The position numbers and the translations under genes were made by a program. Under the pieces are notes generated by a model. The model was not told where the DNA came from. It saw only the letters and a program-made list of their open reading frames with translations, and ran no database searches. Of a stretch of DNA of 64,000 nucleotides, positions 17,861-25,587 are shown one piece after another; the first letter of the stretch is position 1; every line of letters starts with the position of its first letter. The stretch is taken from assembly GCF_000166055.1 (NCBI RefSeq), contig NC_014664.1:1680001-1744000 (forward strand). Direction: 5' to 3'. This stretch comes from Rhodomicrobium vannielii ATCC 17100. Lineage in GTDB: Bacteria; Pseudomonadota; Alphaproteobacteria; Rhizobiales; Rhodomicrobiaceae.

Positions 17861-18526
17861 TCAGCGTCTCGCCTGCGCCAGAACCGGCTCGCGCGGCGTT
17901 TCACCCTGCCCTGCTCCGTAAACCTTGAGCTTTGCGTAGCGCGTGGAAGCGGCGGCAAAGCGCTCGGCGACGCGGCCAAGCATCACATTGATCTGATTGT
18001 AGAAGATGACGGCAGGTATGGCGGCAACAAGGCCGACGGCTGTCGCGAACAGCGCTTCCGCGATGCCCGGCGCAACCACGGCGAGGCTCGTATCCTTTGC
18101 CGCCGCGATGCCAGCGAAGCTTCGCATGATGCCCCACACGGTGCCGAACAGGCCGACGAAAGGCGCCGTCGAGCCGACAGTCGCGAGGAACGGAAGCCCG
18201 GCCTGAAGGCGCTGCAACTGCGCCGCCGCTTCGCCATGCAGGCTTTTTTCGAGCCGCGCGCTGAACTCGGAAGGCCGTTCGCCGGAAGACCGTGGCTCCT
18301 CGTCGACGATCTGGCGCATGCGCGCGACGAGCCAAGAAGACGGCGCGCCGTCCGCCGGGTTCGCGCTCTCAAGCGCCGCGACCTCTTTGGAGAAGGCGAT
18401 AAGGCGTGCAAACTTTTCGATCGCGATCGTCCAGCAGGCGATGGACGCGACGACGAGGATGGCCATCACGCCTTTGACGACCGGATCGGCATTTGCTAAC
18501 AGGTCGCCAATCGCGAGGTGATCCAT
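17861..18526 (-). CDS. exbB: ExbB/TolQ family motor protein
   Basis: A 221-residue inner-membrane protein with three helices: about 18-40 (VKGVMAILVVASIACWTIAIE), then a pair near 118-140 and 165-190 that hold the conserved GLFGTVWGIM and EALFATAVGLVAAIPAV motifs lining the proton path. First gene of the operon. The ATG at 18526 follows a purine-rich AGAGAGAG; an upstream in-frame ATG (18577) would add a non-typical proline-rich stretch. Confidence 0.9.
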   Translation of the reverse strand: MDHLAIGDLLANADPVVKGVMAILVVASIACWTIAIEKFARLIAFSKEVAALESANPADGAPSSWLVARMRQIVDEEPRSSGERPSEFSARLEKSLHGEAAAQLQRLQAGLPFLATVGSTAPFVGLFGTVWGIMRSFAGIAAAKDTSLAVVAPGIAEALFATAVGLVAAIPAVIFYNQINVMLGRVAERFAAASTRYAKLKVYGAGQGETPREPVLAQARR

Positions 18527-18762
18527 GCTGCTCTCTCTGGGAAGTGGCGTTCGGATCGCAGGCCACCAAGGCGGCAAGCGTTACCTGAAGCTATGCCCCA
18601 TGAGGAATGACTTCGCAACCATGGCTTCCGCGAAAACACGCCGGCATTGTCCACGTTGACGCAGGCTAACCCTCTCGCCAGCCGCCCAGCACCGCTACAA
18701 ACGGGGTTTGGCCCAACGCTTGCATTCACTATGTCGCCAATCACGTTCTTGATTTGTTAGTG

Positions 18763-18777
18763 TTAAACGTGAGTTAA
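18763..18777. promoter_or_regulatory. CtrA-type box upstream of the matrixin gene
   Basis: TTAAACGTGAGTTAA is an exact TTAA-N7-TTAA, the consensus of the alphaproteobacterial cell-cycle regulator CtrA. It lies 52 bases before the start codon of the secreted protease, a normal distance for a promoter-proximal activator site. Confidence 0.5.
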
Positions 18778-18828
18778 TGGCGGTGTTTCGCGTAATCCTG
18801 CGGGGGCAGGGGAAGTAAGTAGGTTGAA

Positions 18829-19593
18829 ATGAGACGAGCTTTGCTGATGAGCGTCTTGGCACTTTGCCTCGGAAACGCAGTCGCAACGCAGGCAGGAGTG
18901 CTCTTGCAGGTCGATGGTCGGCCGATACGCTGGTCGCCCGAAGGCCCCGGCAAGAAGACCGTCATTACCTATGCGCTTCTATCCGCACCCTACACCGTGC
19001 AAAGCAATCGCAGCATCCTGAGCCCGAGCAACTGCGCACATATGCGCTCTTTCGCCGACATCGTGGCGATCTCGCCGGGCGTGACAGAGGAAGCCGCGAA
19101 GACCGAGTTGCGCGAGGCCCTGCGTACCTGGGAAAGCGTAGCCAACATCACGTTCGAGGAAGTTTCCGATCCGAGCCGGGCGCAGATCGTCATCGGCGCT
19201 GCAAACGATCCGGGAGGGCGCGCCTTCGCCAATCTCAGCTATCGCAGCGGAAAAGGCATCCCGACGCCGGTGACAATGGCGCTCGGCAAGCCTGGCGTGC
19301 CCGCCCCGGCCGAACGCGCACCGATAGTCGATGACGGCGACAGTGTTGCGATCGACCAGGCTTATGTCTGCCTCAATCCGAAGTCGCCGTGGAAGGTCGG
19401 CTTCGACGGCAATCTCAATGTGTACGACCTCCGGCACACCTTTACGCACGAGGTGGGCCACGCCATCGGCCTCGATCACCCGGACGCGACGGGGGCCATC
19501 ATGGGCTACCGCTACGATGAGCGGGTGCGGACATTGCAGCAGTCGGATATCACGGGCGTACAACGCCTTTATGGGGTGGCGACCGAGCGCTGA
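18829..19593 (+). CDS. Secreted matrixin-type zinc metalloprotease (M10)
   Basis: A 254-residue protein with a Sec signal peptide (about 1-22, cleaved near TQA-G). The zinc site HEVGHAIGLDHP fits HExxHxxGxxH exactly, and the Met-turn region IMGYRY follows. The middle part (VTEEAAKTELREALRTWESV, then ITFEEV) is the usual matrixin start of the catalytic domain. No haemopexin or peptidoglycan-binding domain. Extracellular or periplasmic proteolysis is likely; the target is unknown. A CtrA-type box lies just upstream. Confidence 0.88.
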   Translation: MRRALLMSVLALCLGNAVATQAGVLLQVDGRPIRWSPEGPGKKTVITYALLSAPYTVQSNRSILSPSNCAHMRSFADIVAISPGVTEEAAKTELREALRTWESVANITFEEVSDPSRAQIVIGAANDPGGRAFANLSYRSGKGIPTPVTMALGKPGVPAPAERAPIVDDGDSVAIDQAYVCLNPKSPWKVGFDGNLNVYDLRHTFTHEVGHAIGLDHPDATGAIMGYRYDERVRTLQQSDITGVQRLYGVATER

Positions 19594-19630
19594 GGTGGTG
19601 GCGGGCGAATGTGCCGGGAAAGGATTGAGG

Positions 19631-19648
19631 AGGCGGCCTCTGCCGCCT
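19631..19648 (+). terminator. Hairpin after the matrixin gene
   Basis: AGGCGGC and GCCGCCT form a 7-base stem around CTCT, followed by TCAGTCTTTT. A moderate intrinsic terminator about 40 bases after the stop codon. Confidence 0.5.
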
Positions 19649-20075
19649 TCAGTCTTTTCCAGCAGCGGCATCCCCTTACGCCCCGTCTGGAGACACGCAG
19701 ACCTTTCACGCAAACCGGTTGCAGCCTGCGACGTCACATGTCCCAAGAGCGACACATCTCTTTCGCCGTGTGGCATTGCTCACATTATGACGCATACGGC
19801 CAAGTGGAAACGTATTCTCTCCAAGGTTAAGCCGAGCTTGGCCAATATTTTATCCGTCCACGGCACAATAAGCGGAGCCATAGCCGGTTTCCTGTTAACT
19901 TCTCACAATAACCATTGCCTCAGGCTTCGCTGATTCGAAATAAGTTCCGAGCGAATGCCCCGAATTGGGACAATAATCTTTTCCGGACCGCTCCATGGAA
20001 CCTACCCGGCTTCAACGCCTTCTCCTTCCCACGCGATACAACAAGAGATCGCATGTTCCAGATGGAGTCTACGTC
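19649..20075. other. Intergenic region before the small stress genes
   Basis: About 430 bases, becoming AT-rich after about 19820. I see no gene. A GGAAC at about 19996-20000 resembles the -35 of the general-stress sigma factor EcfG, but no GTT lies at the right distance, so no promoter is called. Confidence 0.35.
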
Positions 20076-20273
20076 ATGGCTGACAAACAGTCGCAGGACA
20101 AAAATCCCGGCAACTTCAAGAATGACCCGCAGCGCGCCTCCGAAGCAGGAAAAAAGGGCGGCGATCAGTCCCACAGTGGACAGTCTCAGGGCGGTCAGGG
20201 GAGCAAGTCCTCGCAGGGCGGTACGCACGAGCAGCATGTGAAGGCTGGCCAGCAGAGCCACAAGAACAAGTAA
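20076..20273 (+). CDS. Con-10/KGG-motif stress protein
   Basis: A 65-residue, very hydrophilic protein rich in Gln, Gly, Ser and Lys. NFKNDPQRASEAGKKGGDQ is the KGG repeat of the con-10/YciG family; such proteins accumulate in stress or conidiation and are probably disordered protectants. The ATG at 20076 has GGAG (20064-20067) upstream; an earlier in-frame ATG at 19995 has no such site. First of three neighbouring small genes of this kind. Confidence 0.85.
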   Translation: MADKQSQDKNPGNFKNDPQRASEAGKKGGDQSHSGQSQGGQGSKSSQGGTHEQHVKAGQQSHKNK

Positions 20274-20285
20274 TTTCCCTGAAAG

Positions 20286-20314
20286 AAGCGGTGGGTAAGA
20301 TCCGCCGCTTTTTT
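20286..20314 (+). terminator. Intrinsic terminator
   Basis: A 9-base stem, AAGCGGTGG (20286-20294) with CCGCCGCTT (20302-20310), followed by a run of T. It lies directly after the con-10-like gene. Confidence 0.85.
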
Positions 20315-20460
20315 GTCTTAATGAGTAATATTTTCGTATAAATGTATTCATTGAGCGGAGATCACGCCCATTCCTGTCAAATAGTCTCTTTTTTGCGGAT
20401 CAATACAGATAGCGCTGCGTTCCTATCAATGGGCAATGCATCCCGCCAAGGAGGAAGCTT

Positions 20461-20640
20461 TTGATCAACAACGAAAACATCATCCCCACCCTCGCTTTCG
20501 TGACGCTCGGCATCGTGCTCGTGTTCGTTGCAGTGCATTTCGCGCGCTTCAGGCAGAGGCGGCGCGAACGCCAGAACACACCGCTCGTCCGCAGGAGCGA
20601 AAACTCGCGGGAAAACGAGCGCGTGTATGACAGTCGGTAA
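20461..20640 (+). CDS. Small single-pass membrane protein (TTG start)
   Basis: A 59-residue peptide that starts with TTG and has a near-ideal ribosome binding site, AAGGAGG (20448-20454), six bases upstream. An N-terminal polar stretch leads into one membrane helix (about 8-28, IPTLAFVTLGIVLVFVAVHFA), then a strongly basic, polar C-terminal tail starting RFRQRRRERQ. I do not recognise the family. It lies between two small stress-type genes and could be part of the same response. Codon use is like the neighbours. It is easily missed because it has no ATG. Confidence 0.7.
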   Translation: MINNENIIPTLAFVTLGIVLVFVAVHFARFRQRRRERQNTPLVRRSENSRENERVYDSR

Positions 20641-20688
20641 GGAGCGGCGGGCGGCCTGATGGCCGTCCGCCAACAGCGAGGTACGATC

Positions 20689-20937
20689 ATGCCAAAGGAC
20701 TCCGCCGATCAGAAGGAAGTCGTCGAGCGCGTGATGCATGAATACAAGCACGGCGAGCTCGAATCGGGCAGCGGTAAGCCCGTCAAATCGCGCAAGCAGG
20801 CGGTTGCGATCGCGCTGAACGAGGCCGGTGCATCGAACCAGAACAGCCCGCAGAAAAATCGCGAAAACCTTCGCCATACAAAAAAGAAGGAGCGCGAAGG
20901 TGCCACCGCCAAACAGCAGAAGGAAGGGCACTCCTGA
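20689..20937 (+). CDS. DUF6496 family small basic protein
   Basis: An 82-residue protein rich in Lys, Glu and Gln. The segment VMHEYKHGELESGSGKPVKS followed by RKQAVAIALNEAG is the DUF6496 signature. Function unknown; small proteins of this type are often found with stress genes. The ATG at 20689 has GAGG upstream; an earlier in-frame ATG at 20659 is less likely. It ends close to, and convergent with, the WYL regulator. Confidence 0.82.
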   Translation: MPKDSADQKEVVERVMHEYKHGELESGSGKPVKSRKQAVAIALNEAGASNQNSPQKNRENLRHTKKKEREGATAKQQKEGHS

Positions 20938-20969
20938 GTTCGCCGCAAGCAGGGGCGCCCGGGAACACC

Positions 20970-21851
20970 CTAACCTGATGCCTCGTCGAGCGCTTGCCGG
21001 AGCGCCTCGATATTCGCCACCACGACAGGCCGCTCCGCCGGCTTGTCGATCCCAGCGGGCACATCAAGGCGCATTCGCTTGTTGAAATAGTAAAGCAGCG
21101 CGTGTCGGATCGGGATCTCGGCCTGCCCGTTCGTCATCCCGTAATCGAGGGCGATCGTCTCCCGCTGGCTCGGCGCAAGCTCGGGGTTTGGAACGAGAAC
21201 CGCCGTGAACATTGTGTGCCAAAGGCTATCGTCCGCTGCGTCCGCGCCCGCCGCTCCCTCGCCGCGTACCTCTCGGCAACGCGACAACAGGAAATCCTTG
21301 AACTTTTCATCCAGGTGACAGAAGGCCCGAACGTGCCAGCGCATCCCGTCATGCGCAAAGGCGTGGGGTGTGATGCGACGCCAAATGGGTTGATCCGCGC
21401 GCCTCGATGTCATGGATTGGTAGAGGATTTCGATGGAGCGCCGGTCCCTGATGACACCGACAAGCCGCTTCAGCACGGATGACTCGATGCGCCGCCTCGG
21501 CACCGGCACAACGCCTGCTTCCGGCGCGCGCACGATCCACGTCTCATCGAAGCCGATGAGACCGTCGGCCACGCACCAAAGCTGATCGAGATAGCGATCC
21601 GCGTCCGGCTTCATGAAGCGCGGCGCGAAGTCGGCCGTGGGCACATAGCGCTTCTCGCTCGCGTCGTAACGCAAATTCAGCGGTGCCAGACGCTGGTAAA
21701 GGGCGAGATCGTTGGAGGCCTGGGGCACGGAAACGCCGAATTGCCCGGTGATGTCGCCCCGGCGAATGCCACCTTCCCAGAAGGCGCGAAACTCAATGAA
21801 CTCCAGACGTTGCTCTGTGCCCCAGCGCAGGCGTTCGTCCGTCGTGTCCAA
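20970..21851 (-). CDS. WYL-domain transcriptional regulator (BrxR/CapW-like)
   Basis: A 293-residue regulator with an N-terminal winged helix (about 10-75: RLEFIEFRAFWEGGIRRGDI and FGVSVPQASNDLALYQ), a central WYL domain (about 130-210: RRSIEILYQSM, then MRWHVRAFCHLDEKFKDFLL) and a C-terminal WCX part. The order and the N-terminal wording match the BrxR/CapW group, which in other genomes represses CBASS, BREX and other phage-defence loci and responds to a ligand through the WYL pocket. No recognisable defence genes lie beside it. The divergent neighbour is an unknown 175-residue protein, and the gap holds an inverted repeat. Confidence 0.87.
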   Translation of the reverse strand: MDTTDERLRWGTEQRLEFIEFRAFWEGGIRRGDITGQFGVSVPQASNDLALYQRLAPLNLRYDASEKRYVPTADFAPRFMKPDADRYLDQLWCVADGLIGFDETWIVRAPEAGVVPVPRRRIESSVLKRLVGVIRDRRSIEILYQSMTSRRADQPIWRRITPHAFAHDGMRWHVRAFCHLDEKFKDFLLSRCREVRGEGAAGADAADDSLWHTMFTAVLVPNPELAPSQRETIALDYGMTNGQAEIPIRHALLYYFNKRMRLDVPAGIDKPAERPVVVANIEALRQALDEASG

Positions 21852-21879
21852 AATTCGCTCTCCCTACGGATCAAGTTTC

Positions 21880-21908
21880 TTGACGGGTCGTAAAATTATA
21901 CGCATAAT
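21880..21908 (+). promoter_or_regulatory. Promoter of the unknown gene divergent from the WYL regulator
   Basis: TTGACG (21880-21885), a 17-base spacer and CATAAT (21903-21908), about 70 bases before the start codon. The -10 overlaps an inverted repeat that probably binds the regulator. Confidence 0.6.
21895..21908. promoter_or_regulatory. Candidate WYL-regulator operator
   Basis: ATTATACGCATAAT is an inverted repeat matching its complement at 12 of 14 positions. It covers the -10 of the plus-strand promoter, and its complement contains TATAAT, a likely -10 for the regulator gene itself. Binding here would switch off both directions. Confidence 0.5.
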
Positions 21909-21977
21909 TGACTATAATCTCGTTCTCCTTGTCTTTCAACGGGGTAGACAGAGATTTCAGTGAAGGGTGGGGCTGTC

Positions 21978-22505
21978 ATGGTTGGAAAGATCGACATTAT
22001 TGCGGCCACCGGAGCTTTGCTCATTGATATTGGGGACGGCCGGTTGACGCTCGTCTATTCGCAGGAAGTCTCCGGTCGCGACCTTCGCCGGGACGGTGGA
22101 AAGGAAGCGAGAGCAGAACTGCGCCGCCATCTGGAAAAATCGGGCCATGATTGCCTCGAAACCGTCTGCATTACTCAACGGGCCGCCTGCAAACACTTCG
22201 GCGAGGTCTTCTGGCTCGAACATTCCGTCGCCTATCAGGCGGTGAGCCGCATCCGTATCGGCGAACTGCGCGTGCCTGCCTCGCTTCTGATGGAGGAAGA
22301 TGCGCGAGACGGGGACGAACTCGTGCGCCGCGAAGCGCTGTTCCGTCTTCGGCGGGGCGAAGGGGTGCTCGTCTTCTGCGGCGTGGCGAACGTCCGGGCA
22401 TGGATGAATCGCCACGACATCGATTTCGAAAGCCACCAGCATCTGTTTGTCGAGTCCGAAAGCCGCCGTCACGTCGCGGGCGTTCGGACCGCGGCCACGC
22501 AGTAG
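21978..22505 (+). CDS. Protein of unknown function, divergent from the WYL regulator
   Basis: A 175-residue soluble protein I do not recognise. The plus-strand frame has the strong third-position GC preference of neighbouring genes, a good promoter, and AAGGGTGG seven bases before the ATG, so it is preferred to the long antisense frame over the same bases. The first 25 residues form a probable beta-hairpin (DIIAATGALLIDIGDGRLTL); cysteines occur at about 63, 70 and 137. No transmembrane helix or signal peptide is visible. Sharing a divergent control region with a BrxR/CapW-like repressor suggests it is the regulated output. Confidence 0.65.
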   Translation: MVGKIDIIAATGALLIDIGDGRLTLVYSQEVSGRDLRRDGGKEARAELRRHLEKSGHDCLETVCITQRAACKHFGEVFWLEHSVAYQAVSRIRIGELRVPASLLMEEDARDGDELVRREALFRLRRGEGVLVFCGVANVRAWMNRHDIDFESHQHLFVESESRRHVAGVRTAATQ

Positions 22506-22970
22506 AAACTGGCTTCCTCCACTTGTGGAGCCGTCCATCGATCGCTTTGAACGTCGCACCTTGCGCAGATTCCGGCATGGTGCAATGATCGGCGCGCTCT
22601 CTTTCCAGCCCCGACGCGGCAAGGGTTTTGCGCGAGACGATTCTCAAGGATTTCATCGGCTCGCTCGCCGAAAAAATGGGCGAGCCTATTGATGCGCGAT
22701 TTGCCGCAATCACCGCATTCCTGTCAGGTTTGGGCATTATCAGGAACGTGCTCCAGATTCACCTCCTCGCGTGAGGGCGGAGACCTCGAAGACATGATCG
22801 CAAGAGCGATCGAGGCCATGTTGACCACGCCAGTATCTCAGGCACCGCAAACGCCGGCTCACCAAGCCACGGCGTGCGAGTGACCGTAAACCGCACATCA
22901 GAAAGCGGAACAGGCAAAAGTTCAGGGGAGAACGCGCAAGGAACGTGTTCAAACTCGAAAAGGAATTGCC
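22506..22970. other. Unexplained region before fabI
   Basis: About 465 bases. Short frames exist on both strands, the best on the minus strand starting at 22737 and running antisense into the unknown gene, but none has a clear ribosome binding site and family match. It may hold decayed coding sequence. The fabI promoter must lie near the right end. Confidence 0.35.
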
Positions 22971-23744
22971 ATGACCGCTATCGTCGATCTTAATGGAAAA
23001 CGCGGCCTTGTTATCGGCATCGCGAACGAAAACAGTATCGCGGCCGGATGTGCTGCGGCGTTTCATCAGGCCGGGGCCGAACTTGCGGTCACATACCTCA
23101 ACGACAAGGCGTTGCGGTTCGTCAGCCCTGTCGCGGAAGCGGTCAGAGCGAGGATCATGCTGCCCTGCGACGTCCGTGTTCCCGGCGAACTTGAGGCTGT
23201 ATTCGAGACGATCGCCAAGCAATGGGGGCAGCTCGATTTCGTGCTGCATTCCATCGCTTTCGCGCCGCGCGAGGACTTGCAGACGAGCATCGTGAATTGC
23301 ACCGCGGAGGGCTTCGCGCTCGCGATGGATATCTCGTGCCACTCCTTCATCCGCGTGGCGAAGCTGGCCATGCCGCTGATGACTGACGGCGGCTCGCTTC
23401 TCACGGTCACGTTCTATGGATCGGAGCGCGTGGTGCAGCACTATAACCTGATGGGGCCGGTGAAGGCCGCGCTCGAATCGACCGTGCGCTATATCGCGGC
23501 CGATCTCGCCGACAAGCGCATCCGCGCGAACGCCATCTCGGCCGGTCCGGTCAAGACGCGCGCGGCTTCGGGCATCGGGCGCTTCGACGAGCTTCTCGAC
23601 GAAGTTCGCGATCGCACGCCCGGTCATCACCTCGTCGGCATCGACGATATCGGTCGCGTAGCAGCTTTCCTTGCGAGCGATGCGGGCTCATCGACCAACG
23701 GTTCCGTAGTGTTCGCCGATAACGGCTTCCACACCGTGGCCTGA
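22971..23744 (+). CDS. fabI: Enoyl-ACP reductase, FabI type
   Basis: A 257-residue SDR-fold enzyme that reduces trans-2-enoyl-ACP in the last step of fatty-acid elongation using NAD(P)H. The cofactor motif GIANENSIAAGCA, the HSIAFAPRED segment and the catalytic spacing in YGSERVVQHYNLMGPVKAAL (Tyr six residues before MGxxKA) are FabI signatures. The ATG has AAGGAA upstream. It stands alone, away from other fatty-acid genes, and is somewhat divergent, so it could be a second copy or a specialised paralogue. Confidence 0.85.
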   Translation: MTAIVDLNGKRGLVIGIANENSIAAGCAAAFHQAGAELAVTYLNDKALRFVSPVAEAVRARIMLPCDVRVPGELEAVFETIAKQWGQLDFVLHSIAFAPREDLQTSIVNCTAEGFALAMDISCHSFIRVAKLAMPLMTDGGSLLTVTFYGSERVVQHYNLMGPVKAALESTVRYIAADLADKRIRANAISAGPVKTRAASGIGRFDELLDEVRDRTPGHHLVGIDDIGRVAAFLASDAGSSTNGSVVFADNGFHTVA

Positions 23745-23759
23745 CGCGAGTTGCGCCGA

Positions 23760-23793
23760 GGGGCGGTCGCGGGCTTGCGCTCGCGACTGCCCC
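23760..23793 (+). terminator. Very stable hairpin after fabI
   Basis: A 15-pair stem (two G-U pairs), left arm 23760-23774 and right arm 23779-23793, around the loop TTGC, just after the fabI stop. It has no T tract, so it may stabilise the mRNA end and not terminate on its own. Confidence 0.45.
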
Positions 23794-23861
23794 GGAGCCT
23801 CGCACAACGCTTCGGCGCGAGCGATCCCCAATCCGCGCGCCGTTGAAAGGTTAAGAGAAAC

Positions 23862-25505
23862 ATGGACACGATCACGACCGCCCTCGTGCTCGCGCTCGCC
23901 GTCGTACTGAGCGGATGGGTTTCGCGCGCGCTTCCTGTCGCGTTGCCGCTGCCGCTCGTTCAGATCGCGCTCGGCGCCGCCATCGCCAATGTCGCGGATC
24001 TCGGCGTCGAACTGAAGCCGGACATCTTCTTCCTCCTGTTCCTGCCGCCGCTTCTCTTTCTCGATGGCTGGCGCATCCCGAAGGAGGGCCTGTTCCGCGA
24101 CGCGAACGCCATCCTCGAACTCTCCTTCGGCCTCGTAATTTTTACGGTGCTCGGCGTCGGGTTGTTCGTGCATTGGCTGATCCCGTCGATGCCGCTCGCC
24201 GTGGCCTTCGCGCTCGCGGCCGTGGTGTCACCGACTGACCCGATCGCTGTGTCCGCCATCGCCCAACGCGTGCCCGTGCCGCAGCGGTTGATGCACATTC
24301 TTGAAGGCGAGTCGCTCCTGAACGACGCTTCGGGCCTCGTCTGCATGCAATTTGCCGTCGCGGCGGCGCTGACGGGGACGTTCTCGCTGATCGACGCGGC
24401 GGGCACATTCGTCTGGCTCGCGGCGGGCGGCATCGCCATTGGCACCGGCGTGACATGGGCCGTAACGCGGATGAAGAACTGGTTCGCTCGCACCTTCGGC
24501 GAAGATCCCGGCACGCAGATCCTCATCAGCCTTCTCATTCCATTCGGCGCTTATCTCCTGGCGGAGCACCTCCACTGCTCGGGCATCCTGGCCGCGGTGG
24601 CTGCCGGCATAACCATGAGCTATGCGGAGCAGACCGGGCAAGCCATGGCTCTCACGCGCGTGAGCCGCGCCGCTGTCTGGGACACTGTGCAGTTCGCGGT
24701 GAAGGGCGTGATCTTCGTGCTTCTCGGCGAGCAATTGCCGACGATCGGAGCGGGGGCGGCGCAGGTCGTGCGCGATACAGGGCATATCGACCCGGCGTGG
24801 CTCATAGTGTACGTCATGGCGATCAGCGCCGCGCTGATCGCACTGCGGCTCGTCTGGGTGTGGGTGTCGCTGCGCTTCACGCTTTTTCGCGCGGCGCTTC
24901 GGGGCGAAGTCATGCGGAAGCCGGGCTGGCGTATCGTCGCCGTCACCGCGCTCGCGGGTGTGCGGGGTGCGATCACGCTTGCGGGCGTGCTGACGCTCCC
25001 ACTCGTGATGGAAGACGGATTGACGCCATTCCCGGCGCGCGACCTCGCGATCTACCTCGCGGCGGGCGTGATTATCGTCTCGCTTATCGTGGCAAGCATC
25101 GCCTTGCCGTTTCTTCTCGGCAAACTTCAGCTTCCGCCTGAGCCCGCGCAAGAAGAAGAAGAGGACAAGGCCCGAAGTCTTGTCGCCGAGGCGGCATTGA
25201 AAGCAGTCGAGACGCATAAGCGCACGGGCGGAGACGATATCGAAGACGCGGCTCTCTATGCCGATGTTGCGGCGAATATCGGAGACTTCTACCGCCAGCG
25301 TATCCGCGACAAGACCGCCGACGGCGAAGGCCGTGAAACCGTGCGCCGCGCCTATGAGATCGAGCGCGAGCTTCGTCTGGCCGCGATCCGGGCCGAGCGT
25401 GTGGAGATTCTCCGCCTGCGGCGCTCGCGGCAAATTTCGGAGGAAGTGGCGCGCAAGCTCGTCCGCGAACTCGATTTCATCGAAGCGCGCCTGATGTCGG
25501 CCTGA
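23862..25505 (+). CDS. Na+/H+ antiporter, CPA1 (NhaP/YjcE) family
   Basis: A 547-residue membrane antiporter with about 12 helices in residues 1-415. Signature segments: FLLFLPPLLFLDGWR (helix 3 region), VVSPTDPIAVSAIAQR and ILEGESLLNDASGLV with the acidic ion-binding residues, and GVRGAITLAGVLTLP with the conserved Arg. A charged cytoplasmic tail of about 130 residues (EEEEDKARSLV onwards) is predicted coiled coil and regulatory. It exports Na+ (or K+) in exchange for protons for pH and salt homeostasis. Monocistronic, with a terminator directly after. Confidence 0.93.
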   Translation: MDTITTALVLALAVVLSGWVSRALPVALPLPLVQIALGAAIANVADLGVELKPDIFFLLFLPPLLFLDGWRIPKEGLFRDANAILELSFGLVIFTVLGVGLFVHWLIPSMPLAVAFALAAVVSPTDPIAVSAIAQRVPVPQRLMHILEGESLLNDASGLVCMQFAVAAALTGTFSLIDAAGTFVWLAAGGIAIGTGVTWAVTRMKNWFARTFGEDPGTQILISLLIPFGAYLLAEHLHCSGILAAVAAGITMSYAEQTGQAMALTRVSRAAVWDTVQFAVKGVIFVLLGEQLPTIGAGAAQVVRDTGHIDPAWLIVYVMAISAALIALRLVWVWVSLRFTLFRAALRGEVMRKPGWRIVAVTALAGVRGAITLAGVLTLPLVMEDGLTPFPARDLAIYLAAGVIIVSLIVASIALPFLLGKLQLPPEPAQEEEEDKARSLVAEAALKAVETHKRTGGDDIEDAALYADVAANIGDFYRQRIRDKTADGEGRETVRRAYEIERELRLAAIRAERVEILRLRRSRQISEEVARKLVRELDFIEARLMSA

Positions 25506-25514
25506 CGTGAGGCA

Positions 25515-25550
25515 CAAAAAAATGGCCACCGCCGGTGGCCATTCATTTTC
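25515..25550. terminator. Bidirectional intrinsic terminator
   Basis: A perfect 10-base stem, AATGGCCACC (25521-25530) with GGTGGCCATT (25534-25543), and a 3-base loop, with A6 on the left and TCATTTT on the right. It serves the convergent antiporter and alkaline phosphatase genes. Confidence 0.88.
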
Positions 25551-25587
25551 TATTCGCGCGCTCGCGCGAGGACAGCCGCAAATGTCG

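Noticed and set aside
16593-18526. Tol-Pal operon.
   Set aside because: TolR-like wording is present in the ExbD protein, but no tolB or pal follows and the third gene has a TonB-like Pro/Glu stretch.
19996-20030. EcfG general-stress promoter before the con-10-like gene.
   Set aside because: GGAAC is present but no GTT at 16-17 bases; the call would rest on one half only.
21957-22622. Minus-strand frame opposite the unknown gene at 21978-22505.
   Set aside because: The plus strand has a promoter, a ribosome site and better codon use; the minus frame ends inside the control region.
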